A DNA stretch of 64,000 nucleotides from Desmonostoc geniculatum HA4340-LM1 (GTDB lineage: Bacteria; Cyanobacteriota; Cyanobacteriia; Cyanobacteriales; Nostocaceae), in the NCBI GenBank assembly GCA_019359545.1, contig JAHHHB010000007.1:1-64000 (forward strand). Direction: 5' to 3'. The first letter of the stretch is position 1; each line of letters begins with the position of its first letter. The notes under the pieces are model-generated. The model saw only the letters and a program-made list of their open reading frames with translations, did no database searches and was not told the DNA's origin. Positions 56,138 through 64,000 of this stretch are shown here, piece after piece. A program made the translations under genes and the position numbers.

Positions 56138-57325
56138 ATGATGAAGCAGATGTTCAAAAAAAAGTCTTTAAATCTTTGGTTAATTGGACTGCTTGTTTTA
56201 GCCGGTCTAGTAGCGACTACTACAACCTTTTACGGGTTATCTTTCTTTAGGCAGGGAGTGGGAAAAAGCAATACATCAGCTCCAACGACGAATAAACTGC
56301 CCACTAGAAAGATAACGGCTTTAGGAAGATTGCAACCATTAACAGAAGTTATTCGCTTATCAGCACCCCAGACCTTAGAAAGCGATCGCGTCGCTCAATT
56401 GTTTGTCCAACAAGGCGATAAGTTGAAAAAAGGACAGATAATCGCCACGTTAGACTCTAAACAACGCCTGCAATTAGGCTTAAAAGAGGCACAAGAGCAA
56501 GTCAGGGTTGCCCAATCTCGCTATGACCAAATCAAAGCAGGTGCAAAATCGGGAGATATTCAAGCCCAAAAGGCCACAATTACGAAATTGCAAGCCGAAT
56601 TACAGGGAGAAATAGCCAGCCAAAAAGCTAATATTGCTCGTTGGCAATCGGAAGTTACCAATGCTCAGGCAGAATATAATCGATTTCAATCCCTGTACCA
56701 ACAAGGAGCGATCGCAGTTTCTGATTTCGATCGCAAGCGTTTAGCCCTAGAAACAGCTCAAGCTCAATTAGCCCAAGCATCTGCCCAGCAAAATAGCACT
56801 GTAGCCACACTAAAAGCCCAAATCACTGAAGCCAAAGAAGTACTTAACCGCATAGCTGAGGTCCGTCCTGTCGATCTACAAGCTGCAAAAACCGAGATAG
56901 ATAGAGCCAATGCTGCCGTCAAAGGCGCCCAAAACGACTTAAATCAGGCTGATATCAAGGCACCAATTGCCGGACAAATTATTAAAATTCATGCGCGACC
57001 AGGAGAAAAGCTGACCGATCGAGGTATTGCCGACCTAGCGCAAACCAATGATATGGTAGCGATCGCCGAAATCTATCAAACCGATATTGCTAAAATCCGG
57101 GTAGGACAAAAAGCCCTGATTACCAGTCAAGCATTTACTGGACAAGTCAAAGGCACTGTTTACGAACTCGGACTGGAAGTTATTCGCCAAAATGTGTTTA
57201 GTAACCAACCAGGAGAAAACCTCGACCGCCGAGTTGTAGAAGTCAAAGTGCGTTTGCAACCTGAAGACAGCGAACGCGTATCCCGTTTAACTAACTTACA
57301 AGTACAAGTAGCTATAGAAATCTGA
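56138..57325 (+). CDS. devB: DevB-type membrane-fusion (HlyD-family) protein
   Basis: An N-terminal membrane anchor (LWLIGLLVLAGLVATTTTFYGLSFF) is followed by a lipoyl half-motif (ALGRLQPLTEVIRLSAPQ... VAQLFVQQGDKLKKGQIIATLDS) and a long coiled-coil hairpin (about residues 105-265). The second lipoyl half is ADIKAPIAGQIIKIHARPGEKL and a beta-barrel end follows, the arrangement of periplasmic adaptors linking an inner-membrane pump to a TolC channel. The match to DevB, which helps export heterocyst glycolipids, is good. ATG at 56138, 56141 and 56150 are in frame; AGGAG ends at 56137, so the start at 56150 (MFKKKS) has the more workable spacing. It is followed 71 bp later by devC. Confidence 0.9.
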   Translation: MMKQMFKKKSLNLWLIGLLVLAGLVATTTTFYGLSFFRQGVGKSNTSAPTTNKLPTRKITALGRLQPLTEVIRLSAPQTLESDRVAQLFVQQGDKLKKGQIIATLDSKQRLQLGLKEAQEQVRVAQSRYDQIKAGAKSGDIQAQKATITKLQAELQGEIASQKANIARWQSEVTNAQAEYNRFQSLYQQGAIAVSDFDRKRLALETAQAQLAQASAQQNSTVATLKAQITEAKEVLNRIAEVRPVDLQAAKTEIDRANAAVKGAQNDLNQADIKAPIAGQIIKIHARPGEKLTDRGIADLAQTNDMVAIAEIYQTDIAKIRVGQKALITSQAFTGQVKGTVYELGLEVIRQNVFSNQPGENLDRRVVEVKVRLQPEDSERVSRLTNLQVQVAIEI

Positions 57326-57396
57326 AGTCAAAAGAATATAGGCTAGCTGTGATAATTCATTAGACATCCTTTCATTTTTCTTCAAAAATTCAATTT

Positions 57397-58563
57397 ATGA
57401 TTCGTAAGCTATTTTATAAAACTCCCTTAGCCTGGTTGCAAATGTCCAGGGAAAAAACTCGCTTAGCAGTTGCCATTGTGGGAATTGCTTTTGCAGATAT
57501 TCTGATGTTTGTACAATTGGGGTTTAAGAGTGCGCTCTACGATGCTGCTATTAGACCTCAGTATTCTCTACAAGGGGATCTTTTTTTAATTAATCCCCAG
57601 TTTGAAACTGTCTTCTCTGTCAAGAGTTTTTCCAGACAACGGTTATATCAAGCTGCGGGATTTGACGGTGTTAAATCTGTTAGTTACCTCTACATTGATT
57701 CTGGACAGTGGCGCAATCCTATTAACCATATCGATCGCCGGATTCTAATTTTTGGCATAGATCCAGCTAATTCTGCTTTTAAGTTACCAGAGGTGGATCA
57801 ACATTTAGATGACTTAAAAATGCTCAATAGCGTGTTATTTGACCAACTAGGACGAACAGAATATGGTCCAATCTCTACTCTTATACAACAGTCAGATTTA
57901 TTAGAAACAGAAGTTAACAATGTTTTGATCCAAGTAGTTGGAGTATTTAATTTGGGAGCATCTTTTGCAGCTGATGGTAACGCCATTACTAGTGAATCAA
58001 CTTTTATGAAGTTATTTCCTAACCGTCGGACAGACCAAATTGATATAGGTATAATCAAACTGAAATCGGATGCAGATATTGAACAGGTAAAAGCAAATAT
58101 ACAAACTATTTTGCCACCAGATATTCAGGTGTTGAGACAAGATGAATTAGCCACACGAGAGAAAGAATATTGGGCAAATGCTACTCCTATTGGATTTATA
58201 TTTGGATTAGGTTCAGTAGTGGCTTTTATCGTTGGTACAGTGATTGTTTACCAGATTATTTATGCTGATGTCTCTGACCATTTACCAGAATACGCGACAT
58301 TGAAAGCAATGGGATATAGCGATCGCTACTTAATAATTGTCATTTTTCAAGAATCATTGATTTTGGCATTCATCGGCTTCATTCCAGGTTGTCTTCTATC
58401 TTTGGGAGTGTATCATGCTGCCCAAATATCTACCCGATTACCAATTATGATGACAGCTAGTCGGGCTATTTTTGTGCTGTTGTTGACCATTATGATGTGT
58501 TTTATGTCTGGAGGTATTGCGATCAATAAGTTACAGAAAGCTGACCCTGCCGACATATTTTAA
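57397..58563 (+). CDS. devC: DevC-type ABC exporter permease
   Basis: The 388-residue protein begins TPLAWLQMSREKTRLAVAIVGIAFADILMFVQLGFKSALYDAA, characteristic of DevC. It has one N-terminal membrane helix, a periplasmic domain (about residues 45-260) and three C-terminal helices (IGFIFGLGSVVAFIVGTVIVY, SLILAFIGFIPGCLLSLGVY, AIFVLLLTIMMCFMSGGIAI), the MacB/FtsX plan. DevC normally pairs with DevB and the ATPase DevA. No ATPase gene follows: the next 347 bp are repeats and then an opposite-strand gene. The pair may borrow an ATPase encoded elsewhere and could export the product of the neighbouring cluster. Confidence 0.92.
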   Translation: MIRKLFYKTPLAWLQMSREKTRLAVAIVGIAFADILMFVQLGFKSALYDAAIRPQYSLQGDLFLINPQFETVFSVKSFSRQRLYQAAGFDGVKSVSYLYIDSGQWRNPINHIDRRILIFGIDPANSAFKLPEVDQHLDDLKMLNSVLFDQLGRTEYGPISTLIQQSDLLETEVNNVLIQVVGVFNLGASFAADGNAITSESTFMKLFPNRRTDQIDIGIIKLKSDADIEQVKANIQTILPPDIQVLRQDELATREKEYWANATPIGFIFGLGSVVAFIVGTVIVYQIIYADVSDHLPEYATLKAMGYSDRYLIIVIFQESLILAFIGFIPGCLLSLGVYHAAQISTRLPIMMTASRAIFVLLLTIMMCFMSGGIAINKLQKADPADIF

Positions 58564-58910
58564 GTAGTTAAGAAATGAAAGGGAGTGGGGAATCGGGAGT
58601 CGGGAGTGGGGAAACTAAGCCGCCCATAAAGGGCGGGGTTTCAGGGCAACATTCAATACAAGGATTTTTTCGCCCACAAGGGGCAAGGCTTTAAACCTCA
58701 ATTTCCTTGCTCACTTCTTCCCCTACTCCCGCTCCGAAGGGGTAAATTAAGTAGGGGCGAACGGCCGTACCCTTCTCTTTTCTACGAGAGGCTGCGCCAA
58801 CGAGACGCTCCGCGAACGGGTTCCGCTTTAGCGGTACGCCCTTACAATTATCTGTACTTCACAAAGTTGCAATCTGCTGTATGTATCAGGATGAGGCGAG
58901 ATTCAGTTAA
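58564..58910. repeat. Repeat-filled gap after devC
   Basis: It contains GGAGTGGGGAATCGGGAGT tandem words and a CCGCCC-ATAAA-GGGCGG hairpin at 58620-58636 that could end the devBC transcript. It also has a degenerate GTAGGGGCGAACGG palindrome and a GAGACGCTCCGCGAACGGG-type repeat at about 58780-58840. No trace of a devA reading frame is seen. Confidence 0.6.
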
Positions 58911-60041
58911 TTAACTACACCAAGATTTCTGAAAAACTCGATAGATTTTGGAACGTTCAGCCCCAAGTTTGAGTAATAGTGTTTGAGGCATTGCGTTATC
59001 TTCTAACATTGGTGAAAACTCAATTTCAGTATAATTAGAATTTAAATATTGTTGCATTATCTCCCACCAGAGAAGCACTCCTAAACCCAAGGATTGATAT
59101 TGTTTGCGAATACACAAGCTATCTAAACGGTAACGCGTAATTCCATTATCACGACCTAAGGTGAAGATACGTCGGCCTAAATACCGTAGTAATCCCAGTA
59201 AGGTTTTGGTCTGGTGCAGAGTTTGGAAAACATCGGGTACAAGCATACCAAACCCAACAGGATTATCTTCCATAAGGACAAACAGAAACAGCCGAGGGTC
59301 AATCACCTTAATCCAATCCAGCGCCAATTGGTAAAATTCCGAGCTTTCAATGTAGGTATACCCCCACTGATTGGCAAACGCATCATTGTAGAGATCGCAA
59401 ACAAGATCAGATTCTTGGGCAAGCTTATCTGGATTCAACTGACGATAGGTAATTCGTTTATTGCGCCACCTTTGGGCATTTTTTGTCAAGAACTCAGGGA
59501 TAGTCAGTTCTCCTTTAATTCTGAACGCTTTATAGTCCTTAGCTTTTTTGAAGCCTAAGGATTCTAATTGGTTTGGATAGTATGATAAATTGTATGGCAT
59601 GGACACGTATGGGGTATCATCGAATCCCGCAATTAGCATTCCGGCACCATAAATTGGAGAGAGGGAAAAAGGCCCTAATAGTTGTGTCATACCATAAGAC
59701 TTAGCCCAATTCTCAACCTGCTCAAATAATCTCTTTGATACATCTAGGTCATCAATGCATTCATAGAATCCAAAAAAGGCCGTTTGTGTACCGTAGGTTT
59801 GGTTATAAGTGCGATCGATGGAGCCTGCAATCCGACCAACTATTTTTCCATTCTGGTAAGCCAGCCATGCTTCGAGAATCCCGTGCTGGTAAAATCCACA
59901 TTCTCCAGCATCAAACATCTTGACAAGATCGGCAACAGACCAAGAAACCCAATATGGATCATCTTTGTAGAGTTGATAGTTGTACTCAAAAAACTGTCGT
60001 TTTTTGCGTGGATTGTTAACTTTTCTGATTTCAATAGACAT
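58911..60041 (-). CDS. GNAT-like acyltransferase-family protein (376 aa)
   Basis: The protein opens with IEIRKVNNPRKKRQFFEYNYQLYKDDPYWV and contains KIVGRIAGSIDRTYNQTYG, FFGFYECIDDLDVSKRLFEQVENWAKSYGM and LGPFSLSPIYGAGMLIAGFDD. It ends with an acetyl-CoA-fold-like half carrying LCIRKQYQSLGLGVLLWWEIMQQY. This is the YghO-like double-GNAT layout seen near lipid and natural-product genes. The reaction is unknown. It is transcribed towards devC and has its own upstream region. Confidence 0.78.
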   Translation of the reverse strand: MSIEIRKVNNPRKKRQFFEYNYQLYKDDPYWVSWSVADLVKMFDAGECGFYQHGILEAWLAYQNGKIVGRIAGSIDRTYNQTYGTQTAFFGFYECIDDLDVSKRLFEQVENWAKSYGMTQLLGPFSLSPIYGAGMLIAGFDDTPYVSMPYNLSYYPNQLESLGFKKAKDYKAFRIKGELTIPEFLTKNAQRWRNKRITYRQLNPDKLAQESDLVCDLYNDAFANQWGYTYIESSEFYQLALDWIKVIDPRLFLFVLMEDNPVGFGMLVPDVFQTLHQTKTLLGLLRYLGRRIFTLGRDNGITRYRLDSLCIRKQYQSLGLGVLLWWEIMQQYLNSNYTEIEFSPMLEDNAMPQTLLLKLGAERSKIYRVFQKSWCS

Positions 60042-60594
60042 TTTTAATATAGATTAGCAGTTCTCCAAAGTTACTGATTTGTATAACTTGAAGTTGGTTT
60101 TTATCAACTTGATAAGGATACCAGAAATTGATTGTGCTTTTTCCAAAGCATATTTACTTTCAGCTTAACTACAGCAGTCGTCACCAGCTGTTTGTCATCC
60201 GTCAAAGGTTAAAACCACCTGATTTTTGTCAATTATAGGACTTACGCAAAATATCTTTCAAACTCTGATTTCCACCGAAGTTCAGATCTAAAGAAGCCTA
60301 ATCTCCGACTTCTTTCCGTGTCGCGCCAGTTGCTATCCTGCGGGAAGCCGCTTCTCTGCGAGACGCCACGTGAACGCGTCTACAAGTCTCTTAACCAGAA
60401 GGGCGCACTGGCTTCTCTGCTTGCAGTCGCCTGGTGCAAGATATAAATGAAAAGTGCTGAGTGCTGAGTTCTTGGGCTAAGAGTGAAAAGACCGCCCACA
60501 AGGGGCGGGGCTTTTACCGTAGTGCGGAAATACTGAGTACTTCTTAAATTTACTCAGCATTCAGTACTGAGTTGGTAAACGGAGTAGTAGTTTT
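60042..60594. repeat. 553-bp gap with several dispersed repeats
   Basis: Contents are an intact AGGACTTACGCAAAA word (about 60238), a GCGGGAAGCCGCTTCTCTGCGAGACGCC-type repeat (about 60350-60375), a CCGCCC-ACAAG-GGGCGG hairpin at 60492-60508 followed by TTTT, and TGCTGAGTGCTGAGTT tandem words. No gene is supported. Confidence 0.6.
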
Positions 60595-61200
60595 ATGGCT
60601 TACAGCGATTTTAGTTTAGCTAAAGCAAAACAAGAGTTTAGTTTAATCACACTAGAAAAACGCGATATTTTCGCTGGTGTTCCTGAACTAGCAGCGAGTA
60701 ATTTACTTGCAGAAACACTCAATTATAACCTGGAGATCGCTTTAGCTAGCAATAGTGAAAAAGCACGTTCTGAGTTAATTATTGCTCCAATTTTAGTAGA
60801 CTTACGCCGACAATTATGCGAACAAATTGGTTTATTTTCTGGAATAGATTTCACTGTCGATAATGCCAAAGGATTAAATGGTACTTGCGATTTTATTATT
60901 ACCAAATCTCCAGAAATTCTAATTTTGACAGCGCCAGTCATTACAGTTGTAGAAGCTAAAAAAGAAAATATTAATGCGGGTTTGGGTCAGTGTGCAGCCG
61001 AAATGGTAGCAGCCCAAACTTTTAATCAGCAAGCTGGAACTGAGATTAAAATAATTTACGGAGCAGTAACAACGGGAAGTATTTGGCAATTTTTGAAACT
61101 AGAAGAACAAATACTGACCATTGATTTAAGCGAATATTATCTCAAAGATGTGAATAAAATTCTTGGTATTTTAGCCAGTGGTATTTCTCAAGAAAATTAA
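60595..61200 (+). CDS. PD-(D/E)XK-like hypothetical protein (201 aa)
   Basis: The core reads LNGTCDFIITKSPEILILTAPVITVVEAKKENINAGLGQCAAEMVAAQ: an Asp in GTCDF, then a strand with E-x-K (VVEAKKE) and a helix with Gln/Glu, the pattern of the PD-(D/E)XK nuclease superfamily. Similar stand-alone proteins are common in cyanobacteria and have no assigned role. The first 60 residues are helical (SDFSLAKAKQEFSLI). No partner methylase or helicase is nearby, so a restriction system is not indicated. Confidence 0.7.
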   Translation: MAYSDFSLAKAKQEFSLITLEKRDIFAGVPELAASNLLAETLNYNLEIALASNSEKARSELIIAPILVDLRRQLCEQIGLFSGIDFTVDNAKGLNGTCDFIITKSPEILILTAPVITVVEAKKENINAGLGQCAAEMVAAQTFNQQAGTEIKIIYGAVTTGSIWQFLKLEEQILTIDLSEYYLKDVNKILGILASGISQEN

Positions 61201-61365
61201 CAAAATTCAGAATTTTGACTCCTGAATTCTGAATTCAGAATATATAGCATTTCTCGTTCTAGTGAGGTGGAAGGTAAGGGCGCATAGCTATGCGCCCCTA
61301 CAAAACTTAATTACGAATTACGTTAACGGAGCGGGGCGTTAGCCCATTACGAATTACGAATTATT
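61201..61365. repeat. Short repeat block between convergent genes
   Basis: It combines AATTCAGAATTTTGACTCCTG-type words, a perfect 20-bp palindrome at 61278-61297 (GGGCGCATAG plus its complement) and ATTACGAATTACG tandem words with GGGGCGTTAGCCC. The palindrome may serve as terminator for both flanking genes. Confidence 0.6.
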
Positions 61366-62391
61366 TTAATATCGAATTCGCGGGTCTACATAAGCGTTTA
61401 AAATATCAATTAAAATGCTGGCGCTGACAACGATCGCTCCAAAAAATACCAATACTCCCTGGACTGTGGGATAATCGCGATCGCTAATGGCTTGATACAG
61501 TCGATTGGCTAACCCAGGCCAAGAAAATGTCACCTCTGTCAAAATCGCTCCACCCAACAAAGACGCAAAGGTTAATCCCAAGACTGTAATCACCGGAATT
61601 AAGGCATTTTTTAAGGCATGGGAGACTAAAATCTTATTTTCCGTAATTCCTCTGGCTCTAGCTGCTTCTACATAATCTGCTTGCAGGGTTTGCTTTAAAT
61701 TCACTCGCACAATTCGCTCAAAAATCCCACTGAGCAAAATTCCCAAAGTCAAACTCGGTAAGGCAAGATGATGCAAAGATGTGAAAAACTGACTGAAGTT
61801 TCCAGCTAGTAAACTATCAATTGTATACAATCCTGTAATCAGCGTGGGTGCGGGAAGGTTGGGCGGAAAACGATTAGAATTGGGAAACCAACCGAGTTGT
61901 ACTGAAAAAATCAACTGCAAAAGCATTCCCGCCCAAAACATGGGGAGTGCGTAGGTGATGATACCGAACAACCGCCCACCCAAATCAAAAGATGTTCCAG
62001 GGCGGGAAGCCGAAAGAGTACCAACTAAAATTCCTACCATGAGTGCAACCGCCATACTACATACTGCTAACTCCACCGTCGCTGGGAAATATTGTGCAAT
62101 GATGTTCCAAACATTCTCTCCGCGACTTAACAAAGAAGTTCCCAAATCAAAACGCAACAGATTTCCCAAGTAATTTAGATACTGTAGCCACAAAGGTAGA
62201 TTTAAACCGAGTTGTTTTCGCAATTCTTCTTTAGCTGCTTCCGGCGCACGTCCACCAAGAATTGCATCTGCTGGGTCTCCTGGTGTTGCTCTGAGTAAGA
62301 GAAATACAATGGTGATAATAGTTAATAGCTGGAGTGGCGCTAACAACAACCGGGAAACAATGTAATATTGTAAAGCTTTAGAGCGAGACAT
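61366..62391 (-). CDS. Peptide/nickel-type ABC importer permease (DppB-like)
   Basis: The 341-residue protein has six membrane segments. It shows the DppB hallmarks RATPGDPADAILGGRAPEAAKEELRKQLGLNLPLWLQYLNYL and the ATPase-coupling EAA region DYVEAARARGITENKILVSHALKNALIPVITVLG, then LLGGAILTEVTFSWPGLANRLYQAI and the terminal DPRIRY. It would form the channel with a DppC-like partner not present in the window. The binding-protein gene lies 108 bp upstream on the same strand, so they form one operon. Confidence 0.95.
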   Translation of the reverse strand: MSRSKALQYYIVSRLLLAPLQLLTIITIVFLLLRATPGDPADAILGGRAPEAAKEELRKQLGLNLPLWLQYLNYLGNLLRFDLGTSLLSRGENVWNIIAQYFPATVELAVCSMAVALMVGILVGTLSASRPGTSFDLGGRLFGIITYALPMFWAGMLLQLIFSVQLGWFPNSNRFPPNLPAPTLITGLYTIDSLLAGNFSQFFTSLHHLALPSLTLGILLSGIFERIVRVNLKQTLQADYVEAARARGITENKILVSHALKNALIPVITVLGLTFASLLGGAILTEVTFSWPGLANRLYQAISDRDYPTVQGVLVFFGAIVVSASILIDILNAYVDPRIRY

Positions 62392-62499
62392 ATTTTAGTT
62401 ATTTGTCATTTGTCATTTGTGATTGGTCATTGGTCATATGTCATTTGTGATTGATGACTTATGCCCAATGCCCCATGCCCTATGCCCAATGCCCAATGA
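62392..62499. repeat. Tandem short-repeat tract
   Basis: It holds repeated TTTGTCATTTGTCATT/GATTGGTCATTGGTCAT words followed by ATGCCCAATGCCCCATGCCC words, a tract type often seen between cyanobacterial genes. It lies between two genes of one operon. Confidence 0.7.
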
Positions 62500-64000
62500 T
62501 TATTTTTTAATTGTCTGATAAACCAAAATTTGAGTTGGATTAAGTTGTACATTACTAATACCATTTCGGGCAAATACATAGTCTTTGTTTTGCCATAGGG
62601 GAACGTAAGGTACATCTGTAGTTACTTGGTTTTGAATGTCTGTAAAAATTTTCTGACGCACTTGGGGGTTTAATTCTTTACGTTGTTGGTCAATCAATTT
62701 ATTCATGGCTTCGTTATAGTAGAACGAACCCTGAGTTTGACTCGCCCCATCTTCGCATCCTTTGGCAACTGAACCTTTATCACAAGACAAAAATGGCTGG
62801 ACGTAATTATCTGGATCTAAAAAGTCTGGATACCAATCAAGCAAAGCTGCTGGATATAATCCTCTAGAAATGTCTTTAAAGAAAGCAGGCCCTTCGGCAA
62901 CGGCGACTTCAAATTGCAGGATTCCATCCATTTTGGCATCGACAAGTGATTTAAGTGTCTGTGCTGCTAAACTCCGAGTAGGGGAACTAGAAGGATACCA
63001 AACTTGAACTTTCGCAGGATTTTCTTTGGAAAAACCAGCAGTAGTTAATAATTGTTTGGCTCGATCAAAATTAGCATCGCCATATTTTTCTTTAAATAAT
63101 GGCACTGATACATTAAAGGTGGTGGGAATCATGCTATAAAGCGGATCTGCTTGACCAAGTAAGACTCGTTCATTGATTAGTGGACGGTCAACTATTGAAG
63201 CGATCGCAGCTCTTACTTCTGCTTTATCTAAAGGCTTTTGATTCCGATTCAATACCATATAACTGACTACGCTACCCTGAGCAGCGATCGCTTGCCAATC
63301 CCCTTTTTTACCACCTTCTTCTAAACTCCGAGTTTGGTCTGGTTGTAGGGATAAATAAGCTACATCAACAGCACCTGTGCGGAAAGCATTAAACAAATTA
63401 ACCGGACTAGTTTGAATTTGGACGTTAACACCCTTATTAACTGGCTTTTCACCCCAATACTGATCAAACACATCAAATCGCAATGAATCAGTGCCATACT
63501 GGGCTAACTTGTAAGGGCCAGTCCCCACAAAAATATTCGGCTTAAATTTACCTGCACCGACTTCGTAAGCTTTGGGCGAAACTGCACACACCCCAGGAAA
63601 CGCCAGCAATGAAGGAAACGCTGCAAAGGGCTTTTTCAGCTTGATGGTTAACTCATACTCCCCTGTGGTTTTCACCGAATCTACTATATCGCTTAATAAA
63701 AAAGAGGGTTTGCCTTTATTTTCCATAAAGCGCTGGATGGTAAACGCCATTGCTTGGGCGTTGAAGGAAGTCCCATCGTGAAAAACCACTCCCTGACGTA
63801 AAGGGATGGTGTAAGTTAAGGCATCTTGGCTGACTTTCGGTAATGCTGTGGCGAGTTGGGGCTTAATTTCTGTGCTTCCTGGTTCGTAAGTGTAGAGGCG
63901 ATCGCTCATATTAAACACCAAGCCCAAGGATGCTAACTCATAAGCATCAGCTGGGTCAAGGGTTCTCGGCTTAGCTGTTGTACCTATAGTAATGCGACCA
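62500..64000 (-). CDS. Extracellular solute-binding protein family 5, 5' end cut by window edge
   Basis: The frame stays open from 63927 to the window edge (upstream residues read ITIGTTAKPRTLDPADAYELAS), so the true start and signal peptide lie outside. The visible part has the family-5 pattern TYEPGSTEIKPQLATALPKVSQDALTYTIPLRQGVVFHDGTSFNAQAMAFTIQRF, FVGTGPYKLAQYGTDSL and MNKLIDQQRKELNPQVRQKIFTDIQNQV. These periplasmic lipoproteins capture peptides, nickel or other small solutes for the DppBC channel; the permease gene follows. The ligand is not deducible. Confidence 0.93.
   Translation of the reverse strand, partial: GRITIGTTAKPRTLDPADAYELASLGLVFNMSDRLYTYEPGSTEIKPQLATALPKVSQDALTYTIPLRQGVVFHDGTSFNAQAMAFTIQRFMENKGKPSFLLSDIVDSVKTTGEYELTIKLKKPFAAFPSLLAFPGVCAVSPKAYEVGAGKFKPNIFVGTGPYKLAQYGTDSLRFDVFDQYWGEKPVNKGVNVQIQTSPVNLFNAFRTGAVDVAYLSLQPDQTRSLEEGGKKGDWQAIAAQGSVVSYMVLNRNQKPLDKAEVRAAIASIVDRPLINERVLLGQADPLYSMIPTTFNVSVPLFKEKYGDANFDRAKQLLTTAGFSKENPAKVQVWYPSSSPTRSLAAQTLKSLVDAKMDGILQFEVAVAEGPAFFKDISRGLYPAALLDWYPDFLDPDNYVQPFLSCDKGSVAKGCEDGASQTQGSFYYNEAMNKLIDQQRKELNPQVRQKIFTDIQNQVTTDVPYVPLWQNKDYVFARNGISNVQLNPTQILVYQTIKK

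Noticed and set aside
60595-61200. Considered a type II restriction endonuclease
   Set aside because: The PD-(D/E)XK-like core is present but no cognate methyltransferase lies beside it, and similar solitary proteins are common in cyanobacteria.

Overview
The window looks like a filamentous, probably heterocyst-forming cyanobacterium (Nostocales). The evidence is the many HIP1 octamers (GCGATCGC), DevB/DevC-type exporter genes, a fatty-acyl-AMP-ligase-primed polyketide cluster, and many short dispersed palindromes and tandem motifs of the kind common in Nostoc/Anabaena genomes. The species cannot be named from sequence alone.

Layout. 1-3.7 kb is accessory DNA: small minus-strand genes (one 54-residue protein, one ORF cut by the left edge), a GC-rich structured leader, a ribbon-helix-helix regulator with operator-like palindromes and an apparent -1 frameshifted coiled-coil tail, a winged-helix-like protein, and an Rpn/PD-(D/E)XK-type protein. 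3.7-11.5 kb is transport on the minus strand: an MsbA-type ABC exporter and a FecCDE-type iron-chelate importer. Its ATPase is separated from its permeases by about 3 kb holding a methyltransferase, a MITE-like element and large palindromes. 11.9-15.8 kb holds an exported Ntn-hydrolase acylase and a SBP56/methanethiol-oxidase protein. 15.8-20.6 kb is a 1588-residue RTX calcium-binding protein.

The centre, about 21.8-55.7 kb, is a natural-product locus. A type II thioesterase (minus strand) faces a plus-strand series: FAAL, free ACP, a CylC-type dimetal-carboxylate halogenase/oxygenase candidate, then three PKS proteins (KS-AT-KR-ACP, KS-AT-DH-ER-KR-ACP, and a KS-ACP with its AT cleanly missing and a KS active-site His changed to Gln). 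Next come a 620-residue protein of unknown function with a TubC-like N-terminal docking domain, an SDR, a GT4 glycosyltransferase and two tandem zinc-ribbon methyltransferases. After these lie an 831-residue beta-roll/beta-propeller/RTX protein whose architecture recalls the CylK alkylating enzyme, and an exported 608-residue protein of unknown function. Two minus-strand oxidoreductases (saccharopine-dehydrogenase-like and extended SDR) and DevB/DevC exporter subunits without a DevA follow. The inferred logic is: a fatty acid is activated, loaded on the ACP, probably halogenated, extended by two malonyl units, handed to the KS0-ACP/unknown-enzyme station, tailored, and possibly alkylated by displacement of the halide. 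No type III PKS is seen, so this is not a plain cylindrocyclophane cluster.

The two active AT domains are identical at DNA level over 1051 bp, while the third protein lost exactly the same cassette.

58.9-64 kb returns to ordinary genes: a GNAT-type protein, a PD-(D/E)XK-like protein, and a peptide/nickel-type ABC permease plus substrate-binding protein, the latter cut by the right edge. No tRNA, rRNA, CRISPR array or complete insertion sequence was recognised.
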